This document shows, in pieces, positions 1 to 10,985 of a DNA stretch of 64,000 nt (positions are counted from its first letter, which is position 1; each line of letters opens with the position of its first letter). The notes beneath the pieces are model-generated. The model was not told the origin of the DNA. It was given only the letters and a program-made list of their open reading frames with translations, and searched no databases. A program made the position numbers and the translations under genes. The stretch is from Candidatus Manganitrophus sp. (GTDB taxonomy: Bacteria; Nitrospirota; Nitrospiria; SBBL01; Manganitrophaceae): assembly GCA_028865235.1 (NCBI GenBank), contig CP114561.1, forward strand, positions 2,190,001 to 2,254,000. The letters run 5' to 3'.

Positions 1-1520
1 CGCTCCGGAAGGCGCAGGAGAAGGCCAAGCCGGGGGCCTTGCTCGATCTGCGCGAGTATCCGCTCGCCGGTGTCGAGGTGGTCGACCGCCACACCTATCG
101 GATCAAGGTCGTCGGCAAGTATCCGCAGTTCCTGTACTGGCTGGCGATGCCGTTCTTCGCCCCGGTGCCGCGGGAGGCCGACCGGTTCTACGCCCAGCCG
201 GGAATGACCGAGAAGAACATCACGCTCGACTGGTATCCGGTCGGCACCGGGCCGTACATGCTGACGGTGAACAATCCGAACCGCCGGATGGTGCTGGCGC
301 GCAATCCGAACTTCCACGGCGAGACCTATCCGACCGAAGGCGAGCCGGAAGACAAGCCAACGGGCCTGCTGGCCGACGCCGGCAAGCCGCTGCCCTTCAT
401 CGACAAGGCCGTTTTCAGCCTGGAGAAAGAAGGCATTCCGTACTGGAACAAGTTCCTGCAGGGCTATTACGACAGCGCCGGGATCGCCTCCGACAGCTTC
501 GACCAGGCGGTCCGGATCGGCGGCCAGGGCGACGCAGACCTCACCGAGGAGATGCGGGCGCACGGCATCCGGCTGATCACCACCGTGGAGACGTGCATCT
601 TCTACATCGGCTTCAACATGCTCGACCCGGTGCTGGGGGAGATTCCGAAGCGGCGCGCAAGCTGCGCCAGGCGATGTCGATCGCCATCGATCAGGAGGAG
701 TTCATCTCGATCTTCCCGAACGGCCGGGGCATCGCGATGCAGGGCCCGCTGCCGCCGGGCATCTTCGGCTATCGCGAGGGCGAGGCGGGCATCAATCCCT
801 ACGTCTACGACTGGGTGGACGGCCGGCCGCAGCGCAAGCCGATCGACGACGCGCGGCAGCTGCTGGCCGAGGCCGGCTATCCCGACGGCCGCGACGCCAA
901 GACCGGCGAGCCGCTGGTGCTGTACTTCGACACCACGGGCAGCGGGCCGGAGGCGAAATCGCGGCTCGACTGGATGCGCAAGCAGTTCGCGAAGCTGGAC
1001 GTGCAGCTGGTGATCCGCGCGACCGACTACAACCGCTTCCAGGACAAGATGCTCAAGGGGACGGCGCAGATCTTCCACTGGGGCTGGAACGCGGACTATC
1101 CGGACCCGGAGAACTTCCTGTTCCTGCTCTACGGGCCGAACGGCAAGGCAGGGAAGAACGGCGAGAACGCCTCCAACTACGCAAACCCGGAGTTCGACCG
1201 CCTGTTCGAGCAGATGAAGAACATGGAGAACGGGCCGGAGCGGCAGGCGATCATCGACCGGATGGTGGAGATCGTGCGGCGCGACGCGCCCTGGGTCTGC
1301 GGCTTCCACCCGAAACAGTTCGGCCTGTACCATGCCTGGACGGCACAACGTCAAGCCGAACCTGATGGCCAACAATACGCTCAAGTACCGGAAGCTCGAT
1401 CCCGCTCTGCGCGCCCGACAGCGCCGGGCCTGGAACCGGCCGGTCTGGTGGCCGGTGGCGGTGATCGTGGCCGTTCTCGTCGTCGGAACCCTGCCGGCGG
1501 TGCTCGACCTATCGGCGTAA
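1..1520 (+). CDS. Peptide-type ABC transporter substrate-binding protein (5' partial, frameshifted)
   Basis: Periplasmic solute receptor of the SBP_bac_5 (oligopeptide/dipeptide/nickel) family, delivering ligand to the permeases encoded next. The frame is open at the left edge, so the N-terminus lies outside the window. Family signatures are visible: WYPVGTGPY, a LARNPNF block, LRQAMSIAIDQEEF and a GWNADYPDPENF block. Two frameshifts interrupt it. One is near 643, where a run of five G would need six. The other is near 1335. After the second shift the protein continues with NVKPNLMANNTLKYRKLDP and ends in a hydrophobic segment (PVWWPVAVIVAVLVVG) that could anchor it. That is unusual for the family, which is normally soluble or lipid-anchored. 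The next gene starts 17 bases after the stop. Substrate specificity cannot be read from the sequence. Confidence 0.85.
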
Positions 1521-1537
1521 GGAACGGGGGTCCGGCG

Positions 1538-2515
1538 ATGATCGCCTATCTCATCCGCCGCCTGCTCTACGCCGTGCCGATCCTGATCGGCGTGAATCTG
1601 CTGACCTTCGTCCTGTTCTTCGTGGTCAACACGCCGGACGACATGGCGCGCATGCAGCTCGGCATGAAGCGCGTGACGCCGGAGGCCATCGAGAACTGGA
1701 AGGCGGAGCGCGGCTACGACAAGCCGCTGCTGTTCAACCCCGCCGCGGAAGGCGCCGGGAAGTTCACCGAGACGATCTTCTTCGAGAAATCGGTCAGGCT
1801 GTTCGTCTTCGATTTCGGCCCGGCCGACGACGGCCGCGACATCGGGGCCGACATCCGCCAGCGCATGGGGCCGAGCCTGGCCATCGCGCTGCCCGCCTTG
1901 CTCCTGGGCCTGCTGGTGAATATCACCGCCGCGCTGCTGGTCGCCTTCTTCCGCGCCAGCTATCTCGATTTCTGGGGGGTGGTCGTTGCGGTGGCGATGA
2001 TGTCGATCTCGGGGCTCTTCTACATCATCGGCGGCCAGTATCTGGTCGGCAAAGTGCTGCGGCTGGTGCCGATCTCCGGCTACGACGACGGCCTCGCCGC
2101 GCTCAAGTTCCTCCTCCTGCCGGTGCTGATCGGCGTGGTCGCCGGCATCGGCAGCGGGCTGCGCTGGTACCGCACGATCTTCCTCGAGGAGATCGGCAAG
2201 GACTACGTGCGCACGGCGCGCGCCAAGGGGCTGTCCGAGCGGCGGGTGCTGTTCCGCCACGTGCTGCGCAACGCCCTGATCCCGATCCTGACCGGCGTGG
2301 TGGTGGTGATCCCGCTGCTGTTCCTGGGCAGCCTGCTCACCGAGTCGTTCTTCGGCATCCCCGGCCTCGGCAGCTACACGATCGACGCGATCAACAGCCA
2401 GGATTTCGCGATCGTGCGCGCGATGGTCTTCCTCGGCTCGGTGCTCTACATCGTCGGCCTGCTGCTGACCGACCTGTCCTACACCCTGGTCGATCCGCGG
2501 GTGAGGTTGAGCTGA
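1538..2515 (+). CDS. ABC transporter permease, DppB/OppB type
   Basis: Inner-membrane permease of the binding-protein-dependent transport family, 325 residues and apparently intact. It begins with the typical MIAYLIRRLLYAVPILIGVN first membrane helix. It has a long periplasmic loop (about residues 35-120), then five further helices. The EAA loop that contacts the ATPase (YVRTARAKGLSERRVLFRHV followed by LRNALIPI) sits near residues 225-250. It ends with the usual DPRVRLS tail. The ATG at 1538 follows a GGAACGGGGG stretch and leaves 17 bases after the receptor gene. The next permease starts with the ATG that overlaps this stop codon, so the genes are translationally coupled. It is strikingly GC-rich, like the rest of this cluster. 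Confidence 0.9.
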   Translation: MIAYLIRRLLYAVPILIGVNLLTFVLFFVVNTPDDMARMQLGMKRVTPEAIENWKAERGYDKPLLFNPAAEGAGKFTETIFFEKSVRLFVFDFGPADDGRDIGADIRQRMGPSLAIALPALLLGLLVNITAALLVAFFRASYLDFWGVVVAVAMMSISGLFYIIGGQYLVGKVLRLVPISGYDDGLAALKFLLLPVLIGVVAGIGSGLRWYRTIFLEEIGKDYVRTARAKGLSERRVLFRHVLRNALIPILTGVVVVIPLLFLGSLLTESFFGIPGLGSYTIDAINSQDFAIVRAMVFLGSVLYIVGLLLTDLSYTLVDPRVRLS

Positions 2516-3923
2516 TGCCGATCCTCCCGGTGGTGCTCTGGACCGACGCCCTGATCTTTGTGCTGTTGGCCGCCGCCATCGGTTTCTGCGCTTACGCTTC
2601 GCGGCGCGAGCCGCTGCGCGCCCCCTGGCGGCAGGTCCGCCGGCGTCCGGTCGCGATGGCCGGCGATGGTGATGTTGCTCGTTTACGTCGGCATCGGCCT
2701 GCTCGATTCGCTGCACTTCAACGGCTGCCGGCGACCGAACCCGGCCAGGCAACGCAGTATTCTCCGGAGGTGCTGTCGGTGCTCGACGTGCTGGCCGACC
2801 GGCTGCGAAAAGACCGAGAAGACCTACTCCGCGCCCCTCGCCACGCATGCCTACGCCAAGGAGACGGTCGAGATGCCGGATGGAAGCCAGGCACGCGTCT
2901 TTCCCCGGCTGAACTACGGCGGCGCGCATCTGGCCGACCCGGAGAAGGAGCGGTCGCGGGACGTGACCTTCACCGCGCTTCAGGGGGGACTGCTCGGCCT
3001 CGTTGCGGCCCTCGTCGTGAACATCCATTTTCTGTTCCTCCTCAGCCGGCGACATGGGACCGAGCCGGGAGAGACGGCGCAGGCGATTTTGAAGGGAAAG
3101 ACCGACACCGCCTGGCGGGCGACGCTCGGAACGATCACCTTCATGCTGATCGTGGCCGGCATCGCCTGGTCGCTCAGCACCCGGTATCACCTCTTCGGCA
3201 CCGACAAGGTGGGGCAGGACGTGCTCTATCAGACCCTCAAGAGCGATCCGCACCGGGCTGGTCATCGGCACGGTGACGACGCTGGTGATGCTGCCGTTCG
3301 CGGTGCTGCTCGGCATCGCCGCCGGCTACTTCCGCGGCTGGGTCGATGATGTCATCCAGTACCTCTACACCACCCTGAGCTCGATCCCCGGCGTGCTGCT
3401 GATCGCCGCCGCCGTGCTGATGCTGCAGGTCTACATGGACCAGCACGCCGACGCCTTTGCCAGCGCCGCACGAGCGGGCCGATCTGCGCCTGCTGGCGCT
3501 GTGCATCATCCTCGGCGTGACCAGCTGGACCGGCCTGTGCCGCCTGCTGCGCGGCGAGACGCTGAAGCTGCGCGAGCTCGATTACGTGCAGGCGGCCAGC
3601 GCGTTGGGCGTCGGAAGCTGGCGGATCATCGGCCGCCACATCCTGCCGAACGTGATGCACATCGTGCTGATCTCGGTGGTGATCGATTTCAGCGGCCTGG
3701 TGCTGGCCGAGGCGGTGCTGTCGTACGTCGGCGTCGGCGTCGATCCGACGATGATCAGCTGGGGCAACATGATCAACAGCGCCCGCCTGGAAATGGCGCG
3801 CGAGCCGATCGTCTGGTGGTCGCTGGTCGCCGCCTTCGTCTTCATGTTCGGGCTGGTGTTGTCGGCCAATCTGTTCGCCGACGCGGTGCGCGATGCCTTC
3901 GACCCGCGCTTGAGAGGGCGCGC

Positions 3924-3927
<4 letters not shown>
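2515..3927 (+). CDS. ABC transporter permease, DppC/OppC type (multiple frameshifts)
   Basis: Second permease of the peptide-type transporter. Five frame changes are needed to read through it, near 2650, 2730, 2815, 3250 and 3470. The reconstructed product is about 470 residues, longer than the usual ~300. It has an N-terminal membrane helix ([17 protein letters not shown]), an inserted region with [19 protein letters not shown] and another helix ([18 protein letters not shown]). The canonical C-terminal permease core follows: [35 protein letters not shown], an EAA loop ([20 protein letters not shown]) and the SWGNMIN segment. The stop overlaps the start of the ATPase gene. Whether the breaks are sequencing errors or decay cannot be decided from one sequence. 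The conserved pieces between breaks argue for errors. Confidence 0.75.
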
Positions 3928-5013
<1,086 letters not shown>

Positions 5014-5958
5014 AAGTTCACTTCCCCATTCACAAAGGGCTCTTTAAGAAGGTCGTCGGTCATGTGAAGGCGGTCGACGGCGTTTCTCTGTCGCTTCGGT
5101 CCGGACGGACAATCGCGCTGGTCGGCGAGTCGGGCTGCGGCAAGACGACGACGGGGAAGGCAATCCTGCAGCTGATCCAGCCGACCGGCGGGAAGGTCCG
5201 ATTCGAGGGCGATGTCGAGCTGACGACCCTCTCCGGCCCGGCCCTGCGGGAAAAACGGGGCGACTGCAGATCATCTTCCAGGACCCGTACGCCTCGCTCA
5301 ACCCCCGCATGACGGTCGGCGACATCATCAAGGAAGGAATCGAGGCGCAGCACCGTGCTAGGAATCGGCCGCCGAAGCGGAGGCACGCGTCGATCAACTC
5401 CTGGAGCAGGTCGGCCTTCCCATCGAGGCAAAGCAGCGCTACCCGCACGAGTTCTCCGGCGGCCAGCGCCAGCGCATCGGCATCGCCCGCGCGCTCGCCG
5501 TCGAGCCGAAGCTGATCGTCTGCGACGAGCCGTCTTGGGCGCTCGACGTCTCGGTCCAGGCGCAGATCCTCAACCTGCTGAAGGACCTGCAGGAGCGGCT
5601 GGGGCTCGCCTACCTCTTCATCACCCACGACCTCGCCGTGGTGGAGTACATCGCCCACGAGGTCGCCGTGATGTATCTCGGCCGCATCGTCGAGTACGGC
5701 CCGGTCGAGGCGGTCTTGAACAATCCCCCGCACCCCTACACCCGCGCCCTCCTCTCCGCCGTCCCGCAGGTCGACGCTGATCAGAAGCGAGCCATCCTCC
5801 GCCTGGAAGGAGAGATCCCCTCCCCCGTCCACCCGCCGAAAGGCTGCCACTTCCACCCCCGCTGCCCGGAGGTGATGGCGGTCTGCCGCGAGACCTATCC
5901 CGGAGAGATCGAACGGAGTACCCGGCATACCGTACGGTGTCATCTTTATCTAAAGTAA

Positions 5959-6310
5959 ACCGTTCGCTCACCTCCCTCTACATCCCCTCTCTTTGCTAAG
6001 ATAAAGCCTGTCGTTTCGTTCTCTCTTAATCACTCAGATCAGTATCGCGCTCCACCATGAGTGGAGACAACGTATGGAGGAACAGGATTCCCATTAGTTA
6101 TTTCAATGTGATATTCGGTTCCATTTATTTCGACATGTGACAAGGATGGAGTCAGATTTTACTAGAATTTAATTGACAGGTTCTCACCGTGTGGCGTAGT
6201 ATTATCCCAATCCGGTCTGATTTCTTGTAATTTCGAAAGGCTCACCGGGCGCGGAGAGGGAATAATCCCTGTACCCATTGATCGATCACCTTTTAAATTA
6301 AAGAGCATAC
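5959..6310. other. Intergenic region, AT-richer than its flanks
   Basis: No gene is visible. The region separates the GC-rich transporter cluster from a PEP-CTERM-type gene and carries the promoter described at 6173-6202. The last 100 bases are an untranslated leader containing a GC-rich patch (about 6240-6280). I could not match that patch to a known riboswitch. Confidence 0.5.
6173..6202 (+). promoter_or_regulatory. Sigma70-type promoter for the PEP-CTERM gene
   Basis: A perfect -35 (TTGACA, 6173-6178) is followed after 18 bases by TAGTAT (6197-6202). It lies about 110 bases upstream of the start at 6311. Confidence 0.5.
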
Positions 6311-7190
6311 ATGCTGAACAGATTACTCTCTATAAAACAGGAACAAATCCGATTCGCCCTTCGGCTGTGGGCGGTCGTGGCCGCCCTTCACCCTGACGGT
6401 CGGCGCGGTCACACCGGTATGGGCCCTTTCGGTCTCTCAAGCGTACCTGCTGGGAGACTGGTCATCGCCCACCACGACATCGACGGCCCCATTCACGGTA
6501 TACAATGCCTCCGGATTCCAGCTGACGCTCAATAGCTCGGGGATCGCCACCTCCGCGACGGCCGTCGGCGGATTAACGATTCAGGTCACGGACCGCTTCT
6601 ACTATCAATCCAATACCGGCACCATCGATCCCAACGAGGTCAGCTCAAGCCAGCTCGCCTCGCGGGTGAATAGTGAAATCGCCAAGCTCGACGACGTCGG
6701 CGTGATCAGCCCGGAGGCGGACGCCGCGCTCAACATTGATTTCACCAGCGGCGCCTCCGTGACGCTGCGCACGGCAACAACAAGCGTGCCCGTTACGGGA
6801 TTGATCCTCTTCGAAGATGCCGGCTTGGATCCCTTCTCGCTCCGCTACTGCTACAACGTGGCCTGTACGCAATCCGATATACTCTTCAACGGCCTTAACT
6901 CGTCGACGACTTCGACCATTCTCGCTTCCAATGCCTTCGGGACGGACGATGTCGCTCCGGGAATCGATCAGGCCTACTGGTTCGTTTTCGATCAAGCCGT
7001 CACCGGCGGGTATTTTAAGATTGGCGACACACAGAATTTTGGAGGAAACACAACCGAGCGGCTGGAGGTCGACTACCTTGGGGTGACGACCGCCAGAGCG
7101 AGCGTCCCCGCGCCGAGCACACTTTTGCTTCTCGGCGCGGCCTTGATGGTTCTTCCGCTTCTCCGCAAAAGGCAGAGCCAACGGATCTAG
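6311..7190 (+). CDS. PEP-CTERM-like sorted secreted protein (frameshifted near 6385)
   Basis: Predicted surface or extracellular protein handled by an exosortase-type system. The N-terminus is a Sec signal (MLNRLLSIKQEQIRF, then RLWAVVAA and, after a one-base frame change near 6385, LTVGAVTPVWALS). The mature part is rich in Ser, Thr and Gly and beta-like, with a Cys pair in SLRYCYNVACTQ. The C-terminus is a tripartite sorting signal: VPAPS, a hydrophobic helix (TLLLLGAALMVLPLL) and basic residues (RKRQSQR). The usual PEP is PAP here, so the Glu is replaced. No exosortase gene is in the window. The gene stands alone between a promoter and a good terminator. The biological role is unknown. Confidence 0.7.
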
Positions 7191-7217
7191 CAACCTTTTC
7201 TCCCATAATTGAATTTG

Positions 7218-7254
7218 AATTGGGCGAGTTCTCGGAACTCGCCCAATTTGTTTT
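7218..7254 (+). terminator. Rho-independent terminator
   Basis: A perfect 14-bp stem (AATTGGGCGAGTTC at 7218-7231 with its complement at 7235-7248) encloses a 3-base loop and runs into TGTTTT. It ends the PEP-CTERM transcription unit. Confidence 0.85.
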
Positions 7255-7385
7255 CAATCGCCCCCTCCGGATGAAATCAACCAATCGCAAAAAGTGCACG
7301 AACGAATCGATTATGATAAGATGATTCACCTCTCGGATCTGAAATCCGATCTAATCGATCTTGTCGATAAGGAGTGAACACCGCC

Positions 7386-9010
7386 GTGTCAGAAGCGGGC
7401 ATGAGCAACTGGGGCAGTAGAGGATTTCCATCTCCCTTTGGAAGGGCCATCTGCCTTCTCTCTTTGGCGCTCCTCTGGGGCTGCACGCAGCAGAAAGAGC
7501 CGAAGAACCCCACTGCGCTGACCGAAGCCTCGATCGGCGAGCCGAAGCGGCTGATCCCGATGCTTGCCACCGACAGCGCCTCGGTCGACATCGCCAGCCT
7601 GGTCTTCAACGGCCTGGTGAAGTATGACAAAAACATCCGCTTGGTCGGCGATCTCGCCGAGTCGTTTGAGATGACCCCCGATTGCCGACAGGCGACCTTT
7701 CATCTGCGGAAAGGGGTGAAATGGCACGACGGCCGGGAGTTCACCGCCGACGACGTCCTCTTCACCTATCAACAGGTCATCGATCCGAAAATCGCCACCC
7801 CCTACAGCAGCAACTTCGAAACGGTGGAGAAGGTCGAGAAGATCGACCCGCACACGGTTCGGGTCAGTTATCGGGTGCCGTTTGCCCCCGGTCTGGAAAG
7901 CTGGGGGATGGGGATGATTCCGAAACATCTCCTTGAGGGAAAAGATCTCAACAACGATCCGTTCAATCGCAATCCGGTCGGCACCGGTCCGTTTCGGTTC
8001 TCGGAGTGGGTGACGGGGCAGAAGGTCGTCGTCAAGACCAATGCCGACTACTTCGAGGGAAAACCGGAGATCGAGGAGTACATCTACCGGCTCATTCCCG
8101 ATACGGCGACCCAATTTCTGGAATTAAAGGCGCTGAATATCGACATGATGACCCTCTCTCCGGTCCAATACCAGAAGCAGACGGACGACCGCTTCTTTAA
8201 AACCGAATTCAACAAATTCAAATACCCGGCGTTGAGTTATACCTATCTCGGCTACAATCTGCGGGACCCCAAATTTTCGGACAAGCGGGTGCGCCAGGCG
8301 CTCACGCATGCCATCAACAAGAATGCGATCATCCAGGGGGTCCTCTTCGGCCTCGGCAAGCCGGCCACCGGCCCCTACATCCCCGAGTCGTGGGCCTTTA
8401 ACCCGAACGTAAAAGACCTTGAATACAACCCCGAGAAAGCAAAGGCCCTCTTGGCCGAAGCCGGCTGGAGTCCCGACAAGGATGGCCTTCTCAAAAAGAG
8501 GGGGTGCCGTTCGCCTTCACCCTCCTGACCAATCAAGGCAATGCGGAGCGGGCGAAGGCGGCGGAGATCATCCAACAGGGGTTGAGAGAGATCGGCATTC
8601 AGGTGGAGATCCGGGTCTTGGAATGGCAAACACTGCTGCATCAATTTATCGATAAAAAGCAATTTGAAGCGATCATCATGGGCTGGGGGGTGGGGCTCGA
8701 TCCCGATATTTACGCCATCTGGCACTCCAGCAAAACCAAAGAGGGGGAGTTCAATTTCATTTCCTACCAAAACCCCCGGACCGATGACCTCCTGACCCAG
8801 GGACGGGAAACCTGCAATCAGGAAGAACGGAAAAAAATTTATCAGGAGCTGCACCGGTTGATCGCGGAAGACCAGCCTTACACCTTCTTATATTACCCGA
8901 TGGCCCTGCCGATTGTTCACAAGCGATTCAAAGGGATCGAGCCTTCGCCGATCGGGATCCAATACAACCTTCCTCAGTGGAAGATCTCCGGGAACCACGC
9001 GGAGAGGTAA
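7386..9010 (+). CDS. Peptide-type ABC transporter substrate-binding lipoprotein (frameshifted near 8503)
   Basis: Extracytoplasmic receptor of the SBP_bac_5 family. It starts with a signal ending in the lipobox LLWGC, so the mature protein should be lipid-anchored at that Cys. The GTG at 7386 is chosen because AGGAG at 7370-7374 is correctly spaced. A GTG at 7374 lies inside that site, and an ATG at 7401 is too far from it. Family blocks include HLRKGVKWHDGREFTADDV, NPVGTGPFRFSEW, VRQALTHAINK and NPEKAKALLAEAGW. The frame breaks where GGGGG would have to be GGGGGG. The C-terminal half then continues normally to 9010. Its likely partners are the permeases at 10092-11953 on the other strand. 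Confidence 0.88.
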
Positions 9011-9356
9011 GCCGTTTCCTGAACCACGCCGTGCAAAAAGAACACACCCGATCTTCCTCCCTGGGCGGATGTGTATCAGTCCGGCACAAAATCCCTTTTC
9101 CCCTCATTTCTTTTCTTCTCTCATCTCCCTCAAGCCTATCTGAATGCCTCTTTTAACGGCGGCACCTTGCTTGCAGTCTTTCAGGAATGCTTGCGGGCCC
9201 CGATCGATTTCCACAGTTCTGGTTTCCACATCCCTCTCGAGCCAATTTGTCAATCTTCGGTCCGGCAGCAAGGAGGAAGCGCTCTTCTTTCTCATTTGTG
9301 CGCGAACCGCTTTTGACGCGGTCGCAGCCTGTATCAACCATTAAAGAGAGGACGTA
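9011..9356. other. Intergenic region without recognisable features
   Basis: About 345 bases between the lipoprotein gene and the YHS gene. I see no conserved open frame, no convincing terminator and no well-spaced promoter. A TTGACG at 9313 lacks a -10 box at the right distance. Confidence 0.5.
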
Positions 9357-9509
9357 ATGAGCCGAGATCCTGTTTGCGGGGTCCTGATCGACGAAAAACT
9401 TTCAACCTCGCTGAAATATGAGGGGAGAAAATATTATTTCTGCAGCGACTCGTGCCGGAAACATTTCCACGAGATACCGGAGAAATATCTCCTGATCAAA
9501 GCGGCCTAA
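9357..9509 (+). CDS. YHS-domain mini-protein (metal-binding)
   Basis: A 50-residue protein consisting of little more than one YHS domain. That zinc- or heavy-metal-binding fold is found in copper ATPases, monooxygenases and stand-alone metal-handling proteins. It begins MSRDPVCGVLIDE and continues with YEGRKYYFCSDSCRKHF. It thus shows the DPVCG start and the YFCSDSCRKHF core with three Cys in all, two of them as a CxxxC pair. The start follows AGAGAGGACGTA, a usable ribosome-binding site. It sits 27 bases before a ferritin-like DUF2383 gene, on the same strand and probably co-transcribed. That suggests a role in metal or oxidative stress. Its metal is unknown. Confidence 0.85.
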   Translation: MSRDPVCGVLIDEKLSTSLKYEGRKYYFCSDSCRKHFHEIPEKYLLIKAA

Positions 9510-9536
9510 CCGGTTCATCAGATAAGGAGGAAGGGT

Positions 9537-10004
9537 ATGGAATACAAAGGCGCCATCATGCGCGATGACGAGATTGTCGAAGCCTTAAACGACCTGATCG
9601 AAACGGACCACAACGCCATCGGTGCGTACAACACGGCGATCGACGGCCTTGAAGACCATCCCAATATTCGGGACAACTTCATCACGTTCCGGGGCGACCA
9701 CGAACGCCACGTTCGGGAACTCTCTCCCTTTGTCCGGCAATACGGGGGAGACCCCGAGAAAAAGCCGGGCGGGATGGGGGTTCTTCAGAAAGGCTGGACG
9801 GCCATTTCCAAACTCGGCGGGGCCGATGCGATCCTCTCGGCCATGGTCTCCAATGAGGAGTCGGCGGTCTCCGCCTATGAAGCGGGGGCAACCAAGAACT
9901 TTCCGCCCGACATTCTTCAATATGTCCAACGCGGGCTTCAGGACGAGCGCAAGCACCTGGCTTATTGCAGGGCGGAATACGAGCGTCTGAAAAAAGCAGC
10001 CTAA
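9537..10004 (+). CDS. DUF2383/PA2169-family ferritin-like four-helix protein
   Basis: A 155-residue, all-helical cytoplasmic protein resembling the DUF2383 (PA2169) family, whose fold is ferritin-like. Carboxylate/His pairs expected in such bundles are visible: NDLIETDHNAIGAY, RGDHERHVREL, and SNEESAVSAYEAG with QDERKHLAYC towards the end. These are candidate metal ligands, but activity is not established for the family. The start at 9537 is preceded by a strong AAGGAGGAAG. An internal ATG at 9558 is less likely. It follows the YHS gene closely and converges with the permease genes, with a hairpin between them. Confidence 0.8.
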   Translation: MEYKGAIMRDDEIVEALNDLIETDHNAIGAYNTAIDGLEDHPNIRDNFITFRGDHERHVRELSPFVRQYGGDPEKKPGGMGVLQKGWTAISKLGGADAILSAMVSNEESAVSAYEAGATKNFPPDILQYVQRGLQDERKHLAYCRAEYERLKKAA

Positions 10005-10028
10005 AATACAATGAGGAATGACGAATTG

Positions 10029-10080
10029 GGAATTAGGAATCAAGGGCGAAAACGAGAGGTTTTCTTCGATTCCTAATTCC
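10029..10080. terminator. Hairpin between convergent genes (possible bidirectional terminator)
   Basis: A 13-bp perfect inverted repeat (10029-10041 with 10068-10080, core AATTAGGAATC) lies between the convergent DUF2383 and permease genes. Its A/T-rich flanks suit termination in both directions. The sequence resembles a common intergenic repeat. Confidence 0.5.
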
Positions 10081-10091
10081 TCATTTAACGA

Positions 10092-10985
10092 TTATATTTT
10101 CAGCCGCGGGTCGAGCGCGTCCCGCAGGCCTTCGCCCAGGAGGTTGTAGCCGAGGACGGTGATGAAGATGGCGAGGCCGGGAAAGACCGAGAGCCACCAG
10201 GCAATCTCGATGTTGTCCTTTCCCGCCGTCAGGATGCTCCCCCAGCTCGCCTTCGGCGGCTGAACGCCGATGCCGAGGAAGCTGAGCGCCGACTCGGTGA
10301 GGATCGCCCCCGCGATCCCCAGCACGGCGGCGACATATACCGGCGAGAGAGCGTTGGGAAGGATGTGGCGGACGATTAATCGAACATCGCGCGCCCCCTG
10401 CGCCCGCGCCGCCGTCACGTAATCCATCTCCTTGATCCCGAGAAACTGTCCCCGGACCAGACGCGCCACCCCCATCCATCCGGTCAATCCGATCACGATC
10501 ATGATGTTCCAAATCGACGGCTCCAGGATGGCGATCACCGCCAGAATCAGGAAAAAAGTCGGGATGGAGAGCATGATGTCGACCAGCCGCATCAGAATCG
10601 CATCGATCGTTCCCGCGTAAAAACCGGCCAACGCGCCGACCAAAATGCCGATCAAAATAGCGATCCCCACCGCCACAAACCCGACCCAGAGGGAAATCCG
10701 CGCCCCCCAGATGACCCGGCTGAGAACATCCCGCCCGAGCGGATCGGTTCCGAACGGATGTTCGAAACTCGGCGGCTGGAGGATCTTCCCGATGTTGATT
10801 TCGTAGGGGTCATGCGGCGCCAAGACCGGCGCGAAGATCGCCGCGAGGAATATCGTCAGAACGATCAGGCTCCCCGCCAGCGCCACCCGATTTTTCTTGA
10901 ACCGCCGCCAAACAAGGGCGGGACCGGCGGCCGGGGGGCGGGGACCGGGGAGAGTGATGACCGGTTTCGACGGAGGCTGTTTCAT
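10092..10985 (-). CDS. ABC transporter permease, DppC/OppC type
   Basis: Inner-membrane permease, 297 residues, intact. It has an N-terminal Pro-rich cytoplasmic segment and OppC_N-like start (VWRRFKKNRVALAG with a membrane helix), then the conserved HPFGTDPLGRDVLSRVIWGA. The transport core follows, with an EAA loop (DYVTAARAQGARDVRLIVRH) and SFLGIGVQPPKASWG near the end. It closes with the typical EGLRDALDPRLKI. Its ATG overlaps the stop of the upstream dppB-like gene by four bases, so the two are translationally coupled. No ATPase gene follows, so it must borrow ATPases encoded elsewhere, possibly those at 3924-5958. Confidence 0.92.
   Translation of the reverse strand: MKQPPSKPVITLPGPRPPAAGPALVWRRFKKNRVALAGSLIVLTIFLAAIFAPVLAPHDPYEINIGKILQPPSFEHPFGTDPLGRDVLSRVIWGARISLWVGFVAVGIAILIGILVGALAGFYAGTIDAILMRLVDIMLSIPTFFLILAVIAILEPSIWNIMIVIGLTGWMGVARLVRGQFLGIKEMDYVTAARAQGARDVRLIVRHILPNALSPVYVAAVLGIAGAILTESALSFLGIGVQPPKASWGSILTAGKDNIEIAWWLSVFPGLAIFITVLGYNLLGEGLRDALDPRLKI

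Noticed and set aside
602..3316. A 904-codon open frame on the minus strand opposite the first transporter genes
   Set aside because: Its product is Arg/Pro/Gln-rich with no family match. The plus strand carries clear transporter motifs across the same region. It is a by-product of high third-position G+C.
6230..6300. A riboswitch in the leader of the PEP-CTERM gene
   Set aside because: The GC-rich patch does not match c-di-GMP, SAM, cobalamin or other aptamer consensus sequences that I could check by eye.
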